Below, piece by piece: positions 42,116-49,763 of a stretch of DNA of 64,000 nt. The position numbers and the translations under genes were made by a program. Source of the DNA: an uncultured Acidimicrobiaceae bacterium (GTDB taxonomy: Bacteria; Actinomycetota; Acidimicrobiia; Spongiisociales; UBA5794). Under the pieces are notes generated by a model. That model saw only the letters and a program-made list of their open reading frames with translations, did not search any database and had not been told where the DNA came from. Each line of letters opens with the position of its first letter. Within the stretch, counting starts at the first letter, position 1. Location: assembly GCA_947259365.1 (NCBI GenBank), contig CAMYMC010000001.1, positions 62,001 to 126,000 on the forward strand. The letters are read 5' to 3'.

Positions 42116-44464
42116 ATGCTGCGCCGAGCGCTGAGTGCGACGCTCGTGGCCCTGTGGGTGATGGCGCCGCTCCGGGTTTCCGCGCAGACGGGTCCCGATG
42201 ATTGCGGCGAGTACCTGGGCATCGTGTGCGACGGCTGGGTCACCGACGACGCCGGCGTCCTCGACGACGAGCCCGCTCTCGAGGACGCGGTCGGACGGAT
42301 CGTCGGTCGGTACGGCAACCAGATCGCCGTCGTCATCGTCTCCGACGGCCGCGGCCGCGATCCCGAGTCGCTGGCCGCCGAGGTGGGCAATGCATGGGGC
42401 GTCGGCGATGCCGACCTGCAGGACGGTGTGGTCGTGCTCGTCGACCTCGCCGCCCGTCGCACCGTCGTCGACACCGGCCCGGGGGTGACGCTGCCCGATC
42501 CGGATCGCATCGCGGGCGCCGGCAACAGCTTCTTCGCCGCCGGCGAGTGGGACGCCGGGGTGACGGCCCTCGTCGGCAGCGTCGAGCAAGGCCTCGCCGA
42601 GTTCCACGACACCGGCGCCTCGGTTCCCGACACTGACGCCTCGGTTCCCGACACCGACGCCCCGATCGTGGCCCCGCCACCGCCCTCCGACGTCGATGAG
42701 CTGCCGTCGACCGGAGCCATCGTCGCCACCCTCGCCGCCGCCGGTGCCGTCTGGGCCGGAGGCGTTGCGATTTCGTCGCGCCGTAAACGCACCCGCAAGA
42801 CCCGGGCTCTGCGTGAGGAGCACATCGATGGAGAGCTCACCCGGCTCGACCCCGCCGGCCACGAGCTCCCGCTCGTCTCGGACTACCAGATCCCGTACCC
42901 CGGCGGTGCCGCTGCGGTGAGCACGCGTGCGGCCCTCGACGTCCTGGCCGCGCTGGCGGCGGGGAGGCCCGTCGACGACGAAGGCGCCTTCCGGGCAGTG
43001 TGGGGAACGGGTCTCGCCGTGGTCGTCGACCGGGACCGGCTCCTCGAAGACACCGCGGTGCCGCTCGAGCTGCGCGCCTCCGGAGAGCGAGCGTTGCTCG
43101 AAGACGCGGTCCAGCAGGCCGCCGCCGACGCCCTCGACGTCGATGTCGACGACGAGAGATTCGATGTCCACCGGGCGGAGGTGCGCCGACTCGTGGACAC
43201 GTTGCGGCCCCATCGGGTCGCCGCGGCCCGGCGCCGGGTGGCGGCGACGATCGCAGCCCATCTCAGCCCGGCCCCGCCCGGCGAGGCGGTCCTCACCGAC
43301 GATGGGGAGCGGTTCGTGCGGGCCGCGGCCGCCCTCGACGCCGCCGCTCCCCTCGCCGATTCCGTGCGCGAGCTCGATGAGGTCTACCGCACCGCGCGGG
43401 TGAAGACGGCGCGGCTCGAGGACCTCTACGCCAAGCTGCCGGCGACCACGACCCGACCCGCCGTCGCCGCCGCCCTCGCCGACGTGGTCGACGACCCCGC
43501 CGCGGCCGTCGAGCGCTACGAGCGCGTCCTCCACGAGCTCGAGGAACGAGGGTCCCAGCTCGAGGCCGATGGCCTGTCCATTCCTGCGATCGCAGCACTG
43601 CTGCTCATGAACAACGACGAGGGCGACATCAGCGAGTTCCTGGATGCGTACGACGACCACCGCGACCGGGGAGCCCCCGCCGACGAAGCCGTCGAGTACG
43701 CCCTCGCCGGGCTCAGGGACCGCGGTGAGCTCGAGGTCGTCCGCCGCGAGGCGCGACGGCTCGGGCTGTCGGTGTCGATCACCGCCGCGCTCCTGAGGCG
43801 GCGCGACGACGGCCCCGCCGTCTTCGAGCAGTTGCTCGAACGGCTCGCCGAGCACGGCGTCGTTGACGACACCAGGCGCACGATCGCCGCCATCCTCGCC
43901 ATCTCCCTCGAGCCGGTCCAGGCGATGCGGCGGTGGCTTGCGGCCCGCGAGGCGCTCGCCGGGCTGGGGCTGACCGGATCGTACGCGGACGTCGCCGCCG
44001 CCTTCGGTGCGTCCGATCCCAGGGGCCCGAGGACCTTCGCTCTCGCCTACGCCGCGCAGCGCCAGGCGCTGGCACGTTCGACGATCGACGACGCCGACCG
44101 CTTTGCCCCCGAGTTGGCTCACGACGGCACGAGGCACCAGACGGACTCGTGGACGGGTAGGCCGCTGCCCCGGGGCCTCGCCGACTTCGATCCGTTCACC
44201 CTGCTCTTCTATCACTGGATCGTGACCCGGGGCCACAGCGGCTCGTACGGCTGGGAGCCGGTGTACCGGGACACCTCGTGGTCCTCCGACCGCGGCTCGT
44301 GGTGGGGCGAGGTCTTTGGTGGCTGGGGCGGCGGCGGCGGCTTCGGCGGCGGCCGCGGCGGCGGTTCGTCGTGGGGGGGCGGAGGCTGGGGCGGCGGCGG
44401 TTTCGGCGGGTTCGGCGGTGGGGGCGGCTTCGGCGGCGGCGGTGGCGGATCTTCGGGCTGGTGA
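42116..44464 (+). CDS. Large TPM-domain membrane protein with Gly-rich tail
   Basis: A 782-residue exported protein. A signal peptide (LRRALSATLVALWVMAPLRVSA) is followed by a TPM (Psb32/YgcG-like) domain, residues about 40-165, with VTDDAGVLDD and VVVLVDLAARRTVVDTG. A linker with a doubled SVPDTDA follows, then one membrane helix (about 205-225), a helical cytoplasmic region of about 450 residues and a 60-residue tail of Gly, Trp and Phe (from WWGEVFGGWGG on). TPM proteins act in membrane-protein quality control or stress by current ideas; the exact role is unknown. Confidence 0.8.
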   Translation: MLRRALSATLVALWVMAPLRVSAQTGPDDCGEYLGIVCDGWVTDDAGVLDDEPALEDAVGRIVGRYGNQIAVVIVSDGRGRDPESLAAEVGNAWGVGDADLQDGVVVLVDLAARRTVVDTGPGVTLPDPDRIAGAGNSFFAAGEWDAGVTALVGSVEQGLAEFHDTGASVPDTDASVPDTDAPIVAPPPPSDVDELPSTGAIVATLAAAGAVWAGGVAISSRRKRTRKTRALREEHIDGELTRLDPAGHELPLVSDYQIPYPGGAAAVSTRAALDVLAALAAGRPVDDEGAFRAVWGTGLAVVVDRDRLLEDTAVPLELRASGERALLEDAVQQAAADALDVDVDDERFDVHRAEVRRLVDTLRPHRVAAARRRVAATIAAHLSPAPPGEAVLTDDGERFVRAAAALDAAAPLADSVRELDEVYRTARVKTARLEDLYAKLPATTTRPAVAAALADVVDDPAAAVERYERVLHELEERGSQLEADGLSIPAIAALLLMNNDEGDISEFLDAYDDHRDRGAPADEAVEYALAGLRDRGELEVVRREARRLGLSVSITAALLRRRDDGPAVFEQLLERLAEHGVVDDTRRTIAAILAISLEPVQAMRRWLAAREALAGLGLTGSYADVAAAFGASDPRGPRTFALAYAAQRQALARSTIDDADRFAPELAHDGTRHQTDSWTGRPLPRGLADFDPFTLLFYHWIVTRGHSGSYGWEPVYRDTSWSSDRGSWWGEVFGGWGGGGGFGGGRGGGSSWGGGGWGGGGFGGFGGGGGFGGGGGGSSGW

Positions 44465-44467
44465 GCG

Positions 44468-45268
44468 ATGAGGCGACCGCTCATCACCTCGACGGCCAAC
44501 GAACGCATCAAGTCGCTCGCCCGGCTCCATAAGCGGAACGAGCGCGACGCCACCGGGAGATTCATCGCCGAGGGCGCCCGGGAGCTCGCGACCGCCCACC
44601 GCTCCGGGGTCACCATCGAGCTCGTCGCGGTGTGCCCGGCGCTCATCTCGGCGAGCGGACTCGCCCTGGCAGAAGCGATCGAGGCATCCGGTGCGGAGCG
44701 GCTCGACCTCGGCGACGCCGCCTACTCCCGCGTGTCGTTCCGGGAGCATCCCGACGGGATCCTCGGCGTCGCCGTGGCCCGCCATCTGGGGCTCGACGCC
44801 CTCGAGCTCGGCAAGGCCCCGATCGTGCTCGTCGTCCAGGGGGTGGAGAAACCGGGGAACATGGGGGCGATGCTTCGCAGCGCAGACGCCGCGGGTGCGG
44901 ACGGAGTCGTCGTCGCCGAGCCGGGCACCGACCTCGTCAACCCCAACGTGATCCGCGCCTCCCAGGGAGCAGTGTTCACGGTCCCGGTGGCGACGGCGAC
45001 GATCGCGGACGTCATCGACTGGGCAACGGCCAACGACCTCGCGTTGGTGGCCGGGTCCGATGACGCGAAGGAGACGTTCTGGGACACCGACCTCGGGGAC
45101 GGGGTTGCCCTCGTCGTCGGAGCGGAAGCCGCGGGGCTGGACCGGCGGTGGCGTGATCGCGCCCGGCTCGTACGCATCCCGATGCTCGGGTCGGCCGACA
45201 GCCTCAACGTCTCCGTAGCCGCCGCCCTCCTCTTGTACGAGGCGGTGCGCCAGCGTGCGCGCGGCTGA
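44468..45268 (+). CDS. SpoU-family 23S rRNA (ribose-2'-O) methyltransferase
   Basis: SPOUT methyltransferase of 266 residues, TrmH/RlmB branch. It starts with the substrate-binding domain RRPLITSTANERIKSLARL. The C-terminal knot has VVQGVEKPGNMGAMLRSADA, ALVVGAEAAGLD and the SAM-binding IPMLGSADSLNVSVAAALLL. It methylates a ribose in rRNA or tRNA; the exact target is not predictable. The ATG lies three bases after the TPM gene stop, on the same transcript. Confidence 0.88.
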   Translation: MRRPLITSTANERIKSLARLHKRNERDATGRFIAEGARELATAHRSGVTIELVAVCPALISASGLALAEAIEASGAERLDLGDAAYSRVSFREHPDGILGVAVARHLGLDALELGKAPIVLVVQGVEKPGNMGAMLRSADAAGADGVVVAEPGTDLVNPNVIRASQGAVFTVPVATATIADVIDWATANDLALVAGSDDAKETFWDTDLGDGVALVVGAEAAGLDRRWRDRARLVRIPMLGSADSLNVSVAAALLLYEAVRQRARG

Positions 45269-45299
45269 GCATGCCCCCCGAGGCGGGGCCGGTCGCGCC

Positions 45300-47963
45300 T
45301 CACCCAACCGGCGCTGCGGGCTCGAAGCCGAGGCGGCGGATGACCCAGTCGATGCCCTCGTCGGGTTCGAACGTTCGCCCCTCGGCAATGCCGAAGCCCC
45401 AGGCTGGGTCGTCCGCAGCGGCGCCGGCGATCCGACGCACGAAGCGCTCCCGCTCCTCGTACGGTGCGAGGACCATGCTGAGCCGGTCCCGCGTCGCGTC
45501 CGCGATCCCCAGGGTGCGCGCCGCACCCTCGGTATCACCCTCGGCGGCGAAGACGGCCGCAGCACCGGCGAGCGCATGGCAGAGGCACGCGTAGTTGTCG
45601 ATCGATCTGAAGGTGACGAGGGCCTCGGCTGCCTTCACCCGCGCAGGCTCGTCGCCGACACCCACCATTGCATCGGCGAGGGCGAGGGCATCCGCGGCGT
45701 GAGCGGTGAGCGTCGGTGCCCCGATCGACGCTGCGACGTCTGAGAAACGCTCGATATGCGTTCGCGCCGCCACCGGATCCTCCATCGCCACCGTTTGGCC
45801 GTACAGCAGCTCCGCCAAGGCACTGCCGATGCGGTCCTCCGCGTCGGAGTGGAGCTCGATGGCCCGCCTGAACAACTCGGCCGACTCCTCGATCGGAACG
45901 GTCCCGAACCCGGCCACGCCTTGGTAGAAGCGCGCCCACCCGAGGTTGCGCCGGTCGTCGGCGTGCTCGAAGACCACGGCGGCTGCAGCCAGGAGCTCCA
46001 GGCCCTCTTCGTAGCGGCCGAGCCTCACGCAGAGCAGTCCCCCGGTGCCCATCTGGAGGCGGGCGCGCAGCATCTCCGGCAGCTTCTCGCCGCCGGCCTC
46101 CAGCATCGCTATCGCCCAGTCGTAGCCCTCTCGCAGGAACGAGGTCGCGTCCCGCATCGCGGAGGAGTCGCCCTCCGCCGCGTACATCCAGAAGAACCGG
46201 GTGAGCGCGGAGACGATCGTGGCCCCGGTCACCGGATCGTGCTCGACGGCCCACCCCAGCGCCGTCCGAATGTTGTCGACCTCCATCCGGAACCGCAGCA
46301 ACCACGCGACCTGGTTGCGGCCCTCCAGCTCACGGGCACCCTGCTTGACGAGGGCGAGCACCCACTCGAGGTGGGCCCGGGCGGCGCCGTCGTGCTCGCC
46401 TTCGTCGGCGAGCGCCCGGGCCGCGAAGTCGCGGATCGTCTCGAGCATCCGATACCGCATGGACCCGTTGCGCTCTGCGATGACGAGGGACTGGGCGACG
46501 AGGTGATCGAGACGGTCGAGCACGTCTGGATCGTCGCCCTCGACTACCTCTGCCGCATCGAGGTCGAAGCCGCCGGCGAAGACGGAGAGGCACCGGTACA
46601 GCCGCTGTTCCTCTGGAGCGAGGAGATCGTACGACCAGGCCACGGTGTCGCGCAGCGTCTGGTGGTGGGGCACCTCGTCCCGGTCGCCGCCGCGCAGAAG
46701 CGCGAACCGATCCCCGAGGCGGCCGTCGATGTCGCCGAGGCTCATCGAGCGGAGCCTGGCTGCCGCCAGCTCGATGGCGAGGGGGAGACCGTCGAGCCTG
46801 CGACAGATCGTCGCTACCGCCGCTGCATTGCCATCGGTGAGCGCGAACGAGGCATCGGCGGCGCCCGCACGCGCGACGAAGAGCGCCCCGGCGTCGGATG
46901 CTCGAACGGCGGGGGCGCTCGTGTCCGCTGGAACCGTCATCGTCGGGATCCTCCACACCCGCTCGCCTCCGACACCGAGGGGCTCGCGTGAGGTGGCCAG
47001 CACCTTCACCCCGGGGGCCGCCCTGAGGATTCGCGTCACGAGACGGGCGATTGCGGAGAGGAGGTGCTCGCAGTTGTCGAAGACGAGCAACGCCTGTTGG
47101 GGAGCGAGCGTCCCGACGACGACGTCCTCCGGATCCAGGGCCGCGGGAGCGGGCCGGCGCATCGCGCCCAGCATCTCGGCGGCAATCCGCGTGTCGTCGG
47201 CGAGCGGGGCGAGCTCGAAGAGCCACACCCCGCCCGGATGCGCCTCCATGCGCCGACGCGCCACCTCGACGGCGAGCGTCGTCTTGCCGGCGCCCCCGGC
47301 ACCGGTGACGGTCAGTAGCCGGGCGTCCTCGAGCCCCGACTCGAGCTCGGCCAGCTCGGTCTCACGGCCCAACACGGGCTTCACGGCGGCGGGCAGGTTC
47401 GTCGGCGTGTCCTCGGTGCGCAACGGCGGAAACTCCCCGGCGAGGCCCGACTCCACGACCTGGTAGATCCTCTCCGGTCTGGCCAGCCCGCGAAGGTGGT
47501 GCTCGCCAAGGTCGCGAAACTCCGCAGGGTCAGCCCGATCGCCGCACAGCTCCCGGGTCGCCGCCGAGACGAGGATCTGGCCACCGTGGCCGGCCGCTTC
47601 GATCCGCGCCGCCCGGTTCGGCGCCGGACCGACGTAGTCGCCGTCGAGCGGCTCACCGGGACCGGTGTGGATGCCGATCCGCACCCGCAGCCGCCCCACC
47701 TCGCCGCCCCAGCTGACACTCTCGAGCGCCGACTGCACCGCAACCGCCGCCGTGACGGCGTCCGCAGGATCGGCAAAGACCGTCATGAAGCCGTCACCGG
47801 TCGTCTTGACGACGTGGCCGTCCCGGGTGCGGATCGCGTCGGCAACGATCGCATGGTGGCGGGCGATCGCCGCCTCCATCGGTTCCGGTGCCGTCTCCCA
47901 CGCCGTAGAGGAGCCCTCGATGTCGGTGAAGAGGAACGTCACCATTCCAGACGGGAGTCCCAC
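45300..47963 (-). CDS. Class III adenylate cyclase fused to STAND ATPase
   Basis: An 887-residue signalling protein. Residues 1-170 form a class III nucleotide cyclase: VTFLFTDIEGSS (metal Asp), KTTGDGFMTVF (metal Asp with a purine-selecting Lys nearby) and PAPNRAARIEAAG (transition-state Asn and Arg). All catalytic residues appear present. Next comes an NB-ARC-like ATPase with Walker A GAGGAGKTT and Walker B LLVFDNCEHLL, then TPR-like helical repeats to the end. There is no C-terminal LuxR helix-turn-helix. GTG 47963 follows GGAGG by seven bases. It should make cAMP in response to a ligand sensed by the C-terminal part (inference). Confidence 0.86.
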   Translation of the reverse strand: MGLPSGMVTFLFTDIEGSSTAWETAPEPMEAAIARHHAIVADAIRTRDGHVVKTTGDGFMTVFADPADAVTAAVAVQSALESVSWGGEVGRLRVRIGIHTGPGEPLDGDYVGPAPNRAARIEAAGHGGQILVSAATRELCGDRADPAEFRDLGEHHLRGLARPERIYQVVESGLAGEFPPLRTEDTPTNLPAAVKPVLGRETELAELESGLEDARLLTVTGAGGAGKTTLAVEVARRRMEAHPGGVWLFELAPLADDTRIAAEMLGAMRRPAPAALDPEDVVVGTLAPQQALLVFDNCEHLLSAIARLVTRILRAAPGVKVLATSREPLGVGGERVWRIPTMTVPADTSAPAVRASDAGALFVARAGAADASFALTDGNAAAVATICRRLDGLPLAIELAAARLRSMSLGDIDGRLGDRFALLRGGDRDEVPHHQTLRDTVAWSYDLLAPEEQRLYRCLSVFAGGFDLDAAEVVEGDDPDVLDRLDHLVAQSLVIAERNGSMRYRMLETIRDFAARALADEGEHDGAARAHLEWVLALVKQGARELEGRNQVAWLLRFRMEVDNIRTALGWAVEHDPVTGATIVSALTRFFWMYAAEGDSSAMRDATSFLREGYDWAIAMLEAGGEKLPEMLRARLQMGTGGLLCVRLGRYEEGLELLAAAAVVFEHADDRRNLGWARFYQGVAGFGTVPIEESAELFRRAIELHSDAEDRIGSALAELLYGQTVAMEDPVAARTHIERFSDVAASIGAPTLTAHAADALALADAMVGVGDEPARVKAAEALVTFRSIDNYACLCHALAGAAAVFAAEGDTEGAARTLGIADATRDRLSMVLAPYEERERFVRRIAGAAADDPAWGFGIAEGRTFEPDEGIDWVIRRLGFEPAAPVG

Positions 47964-48025
47964 GAGTTGTCCTCCGGACGCGCAGCTCCCCAAAGATACC
48001 CCAGCCCCACCGCCGGTGCCGATGC

Positions 48026-48055
48026 TTGACATCGAACATGTGTTCGATCTACGGT
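48026..48055 (+). promoter_or_regulatory. LexA-controlled promoter (SOS box)
   Basis: TTGACA (48026-48031) and TACGGT (48050-48055) are spaced by 18 bases. Between them lies ATCGAACA-N2-TGTTCGAT (48031-48048), a near-perfect palindrome. Its core CGAAC-N4-GTTCG matches the Gram-positive/actinobacterial LexA box. The downstream gene is a nuclease. Confidence 0.85.
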
Positions 48056-48077
48056 CGACGACCAACGGGAGGCACGG

Positions 48078-49706
48078 TTGCTGGGAGTGCAGCGCACCTT
48101 CGACGATCTCGGCGCACCGCTCTACGAGGTGCCGTTCTGCGTACTCGACCTCGAGACGACCGGGGCGACGGCGAATGAGTGCGAGATCACCGAGATCGGA
48201 GCCGTGAAGTACCGGGGCGGCGAGCTCGTCGCCACGTTCCAGACCCTCGTCAACCCGGGCGTCCCGATCCCCCCGACGATCACCGTCCTCACCGGGATCA
48301 CCCACCTCATGGTCGTCGACGCACCACCGATCGCGGAGGCCCTCCCCTCGTTTCTCGAGTTCATCGGGGACTCGGTGATCGTCGGCCACAACGTCCGGTT
48401 CGACATGAGCTTCCTCGATGCGGCCGCCGACCGTCTCGGGTACGGCAAGCTGGCGAACCGCACCGCCGACACGGTGGCGCTGGCCCGGCGCCTCGTGCGC
48501 ACCGAGGTGCGAGACCTCAGGTTGCGGACTCTCGCCGCTCATTTCCGCTCGCCGGTGAGCCCCAACCACCGAGCGCTCGAGGACGCGCAGGCGACGGCGC
48601 ACGTCTTCTTCGAGCTGCTCGCCCGGGCCGGCGCCATCGGCGTGACCCATCTCGACGACCTGATGCGGCTCCCCACCGCGAAGGGAAGCCCCCAGTACGA
48701 CAAGCTGGCGCTCACCGAGGGCCTGCCCCGGCGGCCCGGCGTGTACTCGTTCGTCGACCGCGAGGGCGAGGTCATCTACGTCGGCAAGGCGAAGAACCTC
48801 CGCACCCGGGTGCGCTCCTACTTCTACGGGGATACGAGGCGTACGGTGCAGCAGATGCTGAAGGATCTCGTGCGGATCGACCACGTCGCATGCGCCACCG
48901 AGCTCGAGGCCGAGGTCGCCGAGCTGCGGCTCATCCACGCCACCCGCCCCCGCTACAACCGTCGATCGCGCCCGCCGAAGACGACCCACTGGGTCAAACT
49001 CACGGCCGAGGAGTTCCCTCGTCTGTCCATCGTGCGGTCGCTGCGTGACGACGGTTGTCTCCATCTCGGGCCGTTCCGCTCGAAACGACAGGCCGAGACC
49101 GTCGTCCACGCTCTGTGGGATGCGACGCCGATCCGCCGCTGCATGACGAAGGGCGGCCGCCGCTCCCCCGCCTGCCACTTCGCCCAGCTCGGCGTCGCCC
49201 TCTGCCCCTGCGACGGGTCGGTCGCCCGTGCCGACTACGAGACCGTCGTCGCCGCGCTCCGGGCCGGCATCCTCACCGACCCCGAGAGCCTGCTCGAGCC
49301 GCTCGCCGCGAGAATGCGGCGCCAGGCCCGGCGACAACGGTTCGAGGACGCCGCAGCCGCCCGCGACCGGCATCGAGCACTCGCGTCGGCACTCGAGCAG
49401 CGGCGGACGTGGAACGCCCTCGCCGCTGCCGGACGGATCTGGGCCAGGGACGACTCGGGCGACTCGATCGTCGTCGACCACGGCCGCCTCGCCGCGACAT
49501 GGCGCGACTCGGCCGACCCGCCCCTCGCCCTCGCTCCTGGCGATCCGTTCCCGGTGTCGGCGGTTCCCCCTACCGTCGCGCTTGCCGAGGAGGCGAGGCT
49601 CGTTTGGAAGTGGCTCGATCGCCCGGAGGTGCGGATCGTCGACATCGACCGCCCGCTCGCCTTCCCGGCTGCAGAGGTCCGCCGCCTCGAGCGACTCGTC
49701 TCCTGA
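48078..49706 (+). CDS. DEDDh exonuclease fused to GIY-YIG (UvrC-N) nuclease
   Basis: A 542-residue fusion. The N-terminal DnaQ-like 3'-5' exonuclease shows CVLDLETTG (Asp, Glu), VGHNVRFDMSFLD (Asp) and NHRALEDAQATA (His, Asp). From about residue 215 a GIY-YIG domain follows, with PGVYSFVDREGEVIYVGKAK and RTRVRSYF, as in the UvrC N-terminus or Cho. A C-terminal region has a Cys group near CMTKGGRRSPACH. The same architecture occurs in mycobacteria (Rv2191 type). The TTG start follows GGGAGG by five bases. The LexA box upstream places it in the DNA-damage response. Confidence 0.9.
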   Translation: MLGVQRTFDDLGAPLYEVPFCVLDLETTGATANECEITEIGAVKYRGGELVATFQTLVNPGVPIPPTITVLTGITHLMVVDAPPIAEALPSFLEFIGDSVIVGHNVRFDMSFLDAAADRLGYGKLANRTADTVALARRLVRTEVRDLRLRTLAAHFRSPVSPNHRALEDAQATAHVFFELLARAGAIGVTHLDDLMRLPTAKGSPQYDKLALTEGLPRRPGVYSFVDREGEVIYVGKAKNLRTRVRSYFYGDTRRTVQQMLKDLVRIDHVACATELEAEVAELRLIHATRPRYNRRSRPPKTTHWVKLTAEEFPRLSIVRSLRDDGCLHLGPFRSKRQAETVVHALWDATPIRRCMTKGGRRSPACHFAQLGVALCPCDGSVARADYETVVAALRAGILTDPESLLEPLAARMRRQARRQRFEDAAAARDRHRALASALEQRRTWNALAAAGRIWARDDSGDSIVVDHGRLAATWRDSADPPLALAPGDPFPVSAVPPTVALAEEARLVWKWLDRPEVRIVDIDRPLAFPAAEVRRLERLVS

Positions 49707-49749
49707 GGTCGGGGGCCACGCCGGCCCGGTTGGGCGCGATGACGACCAC

Positions 49750-49755
49750 TAGCCT
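49750..49755 (+). promoter_or_regulatory. TAGCCT -10 box of the Cdc48-like gene
   Basis: TAnnnT box ending eight bases before the ATG, with no ribosome-binding site; a leaderless start is likely. Confidence 0.35.
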
Positions 49756-49763
49756 CGGCGTCG

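Noticed and set aside
42011-45577. Very long minus-strand open frame opposite the TPM and rRNA methyltransferase genes
   Set aside because: It mirrors the codon bias of the plus-strand genes, shows Arg/Gly/Asp-rich sequence without motifs, and both genes it covers are well supported. Antisense frames of this length are common at this GC content.
47964-49481. Upstream extension of the cyclase frame across the exonuclease gene
   Set aside because: The sequence before GTG 47963 is low-quality shadow of the opposite-strand nuclease; the cyclase domain starts right after this GTG, which has a ribosome-binding site.
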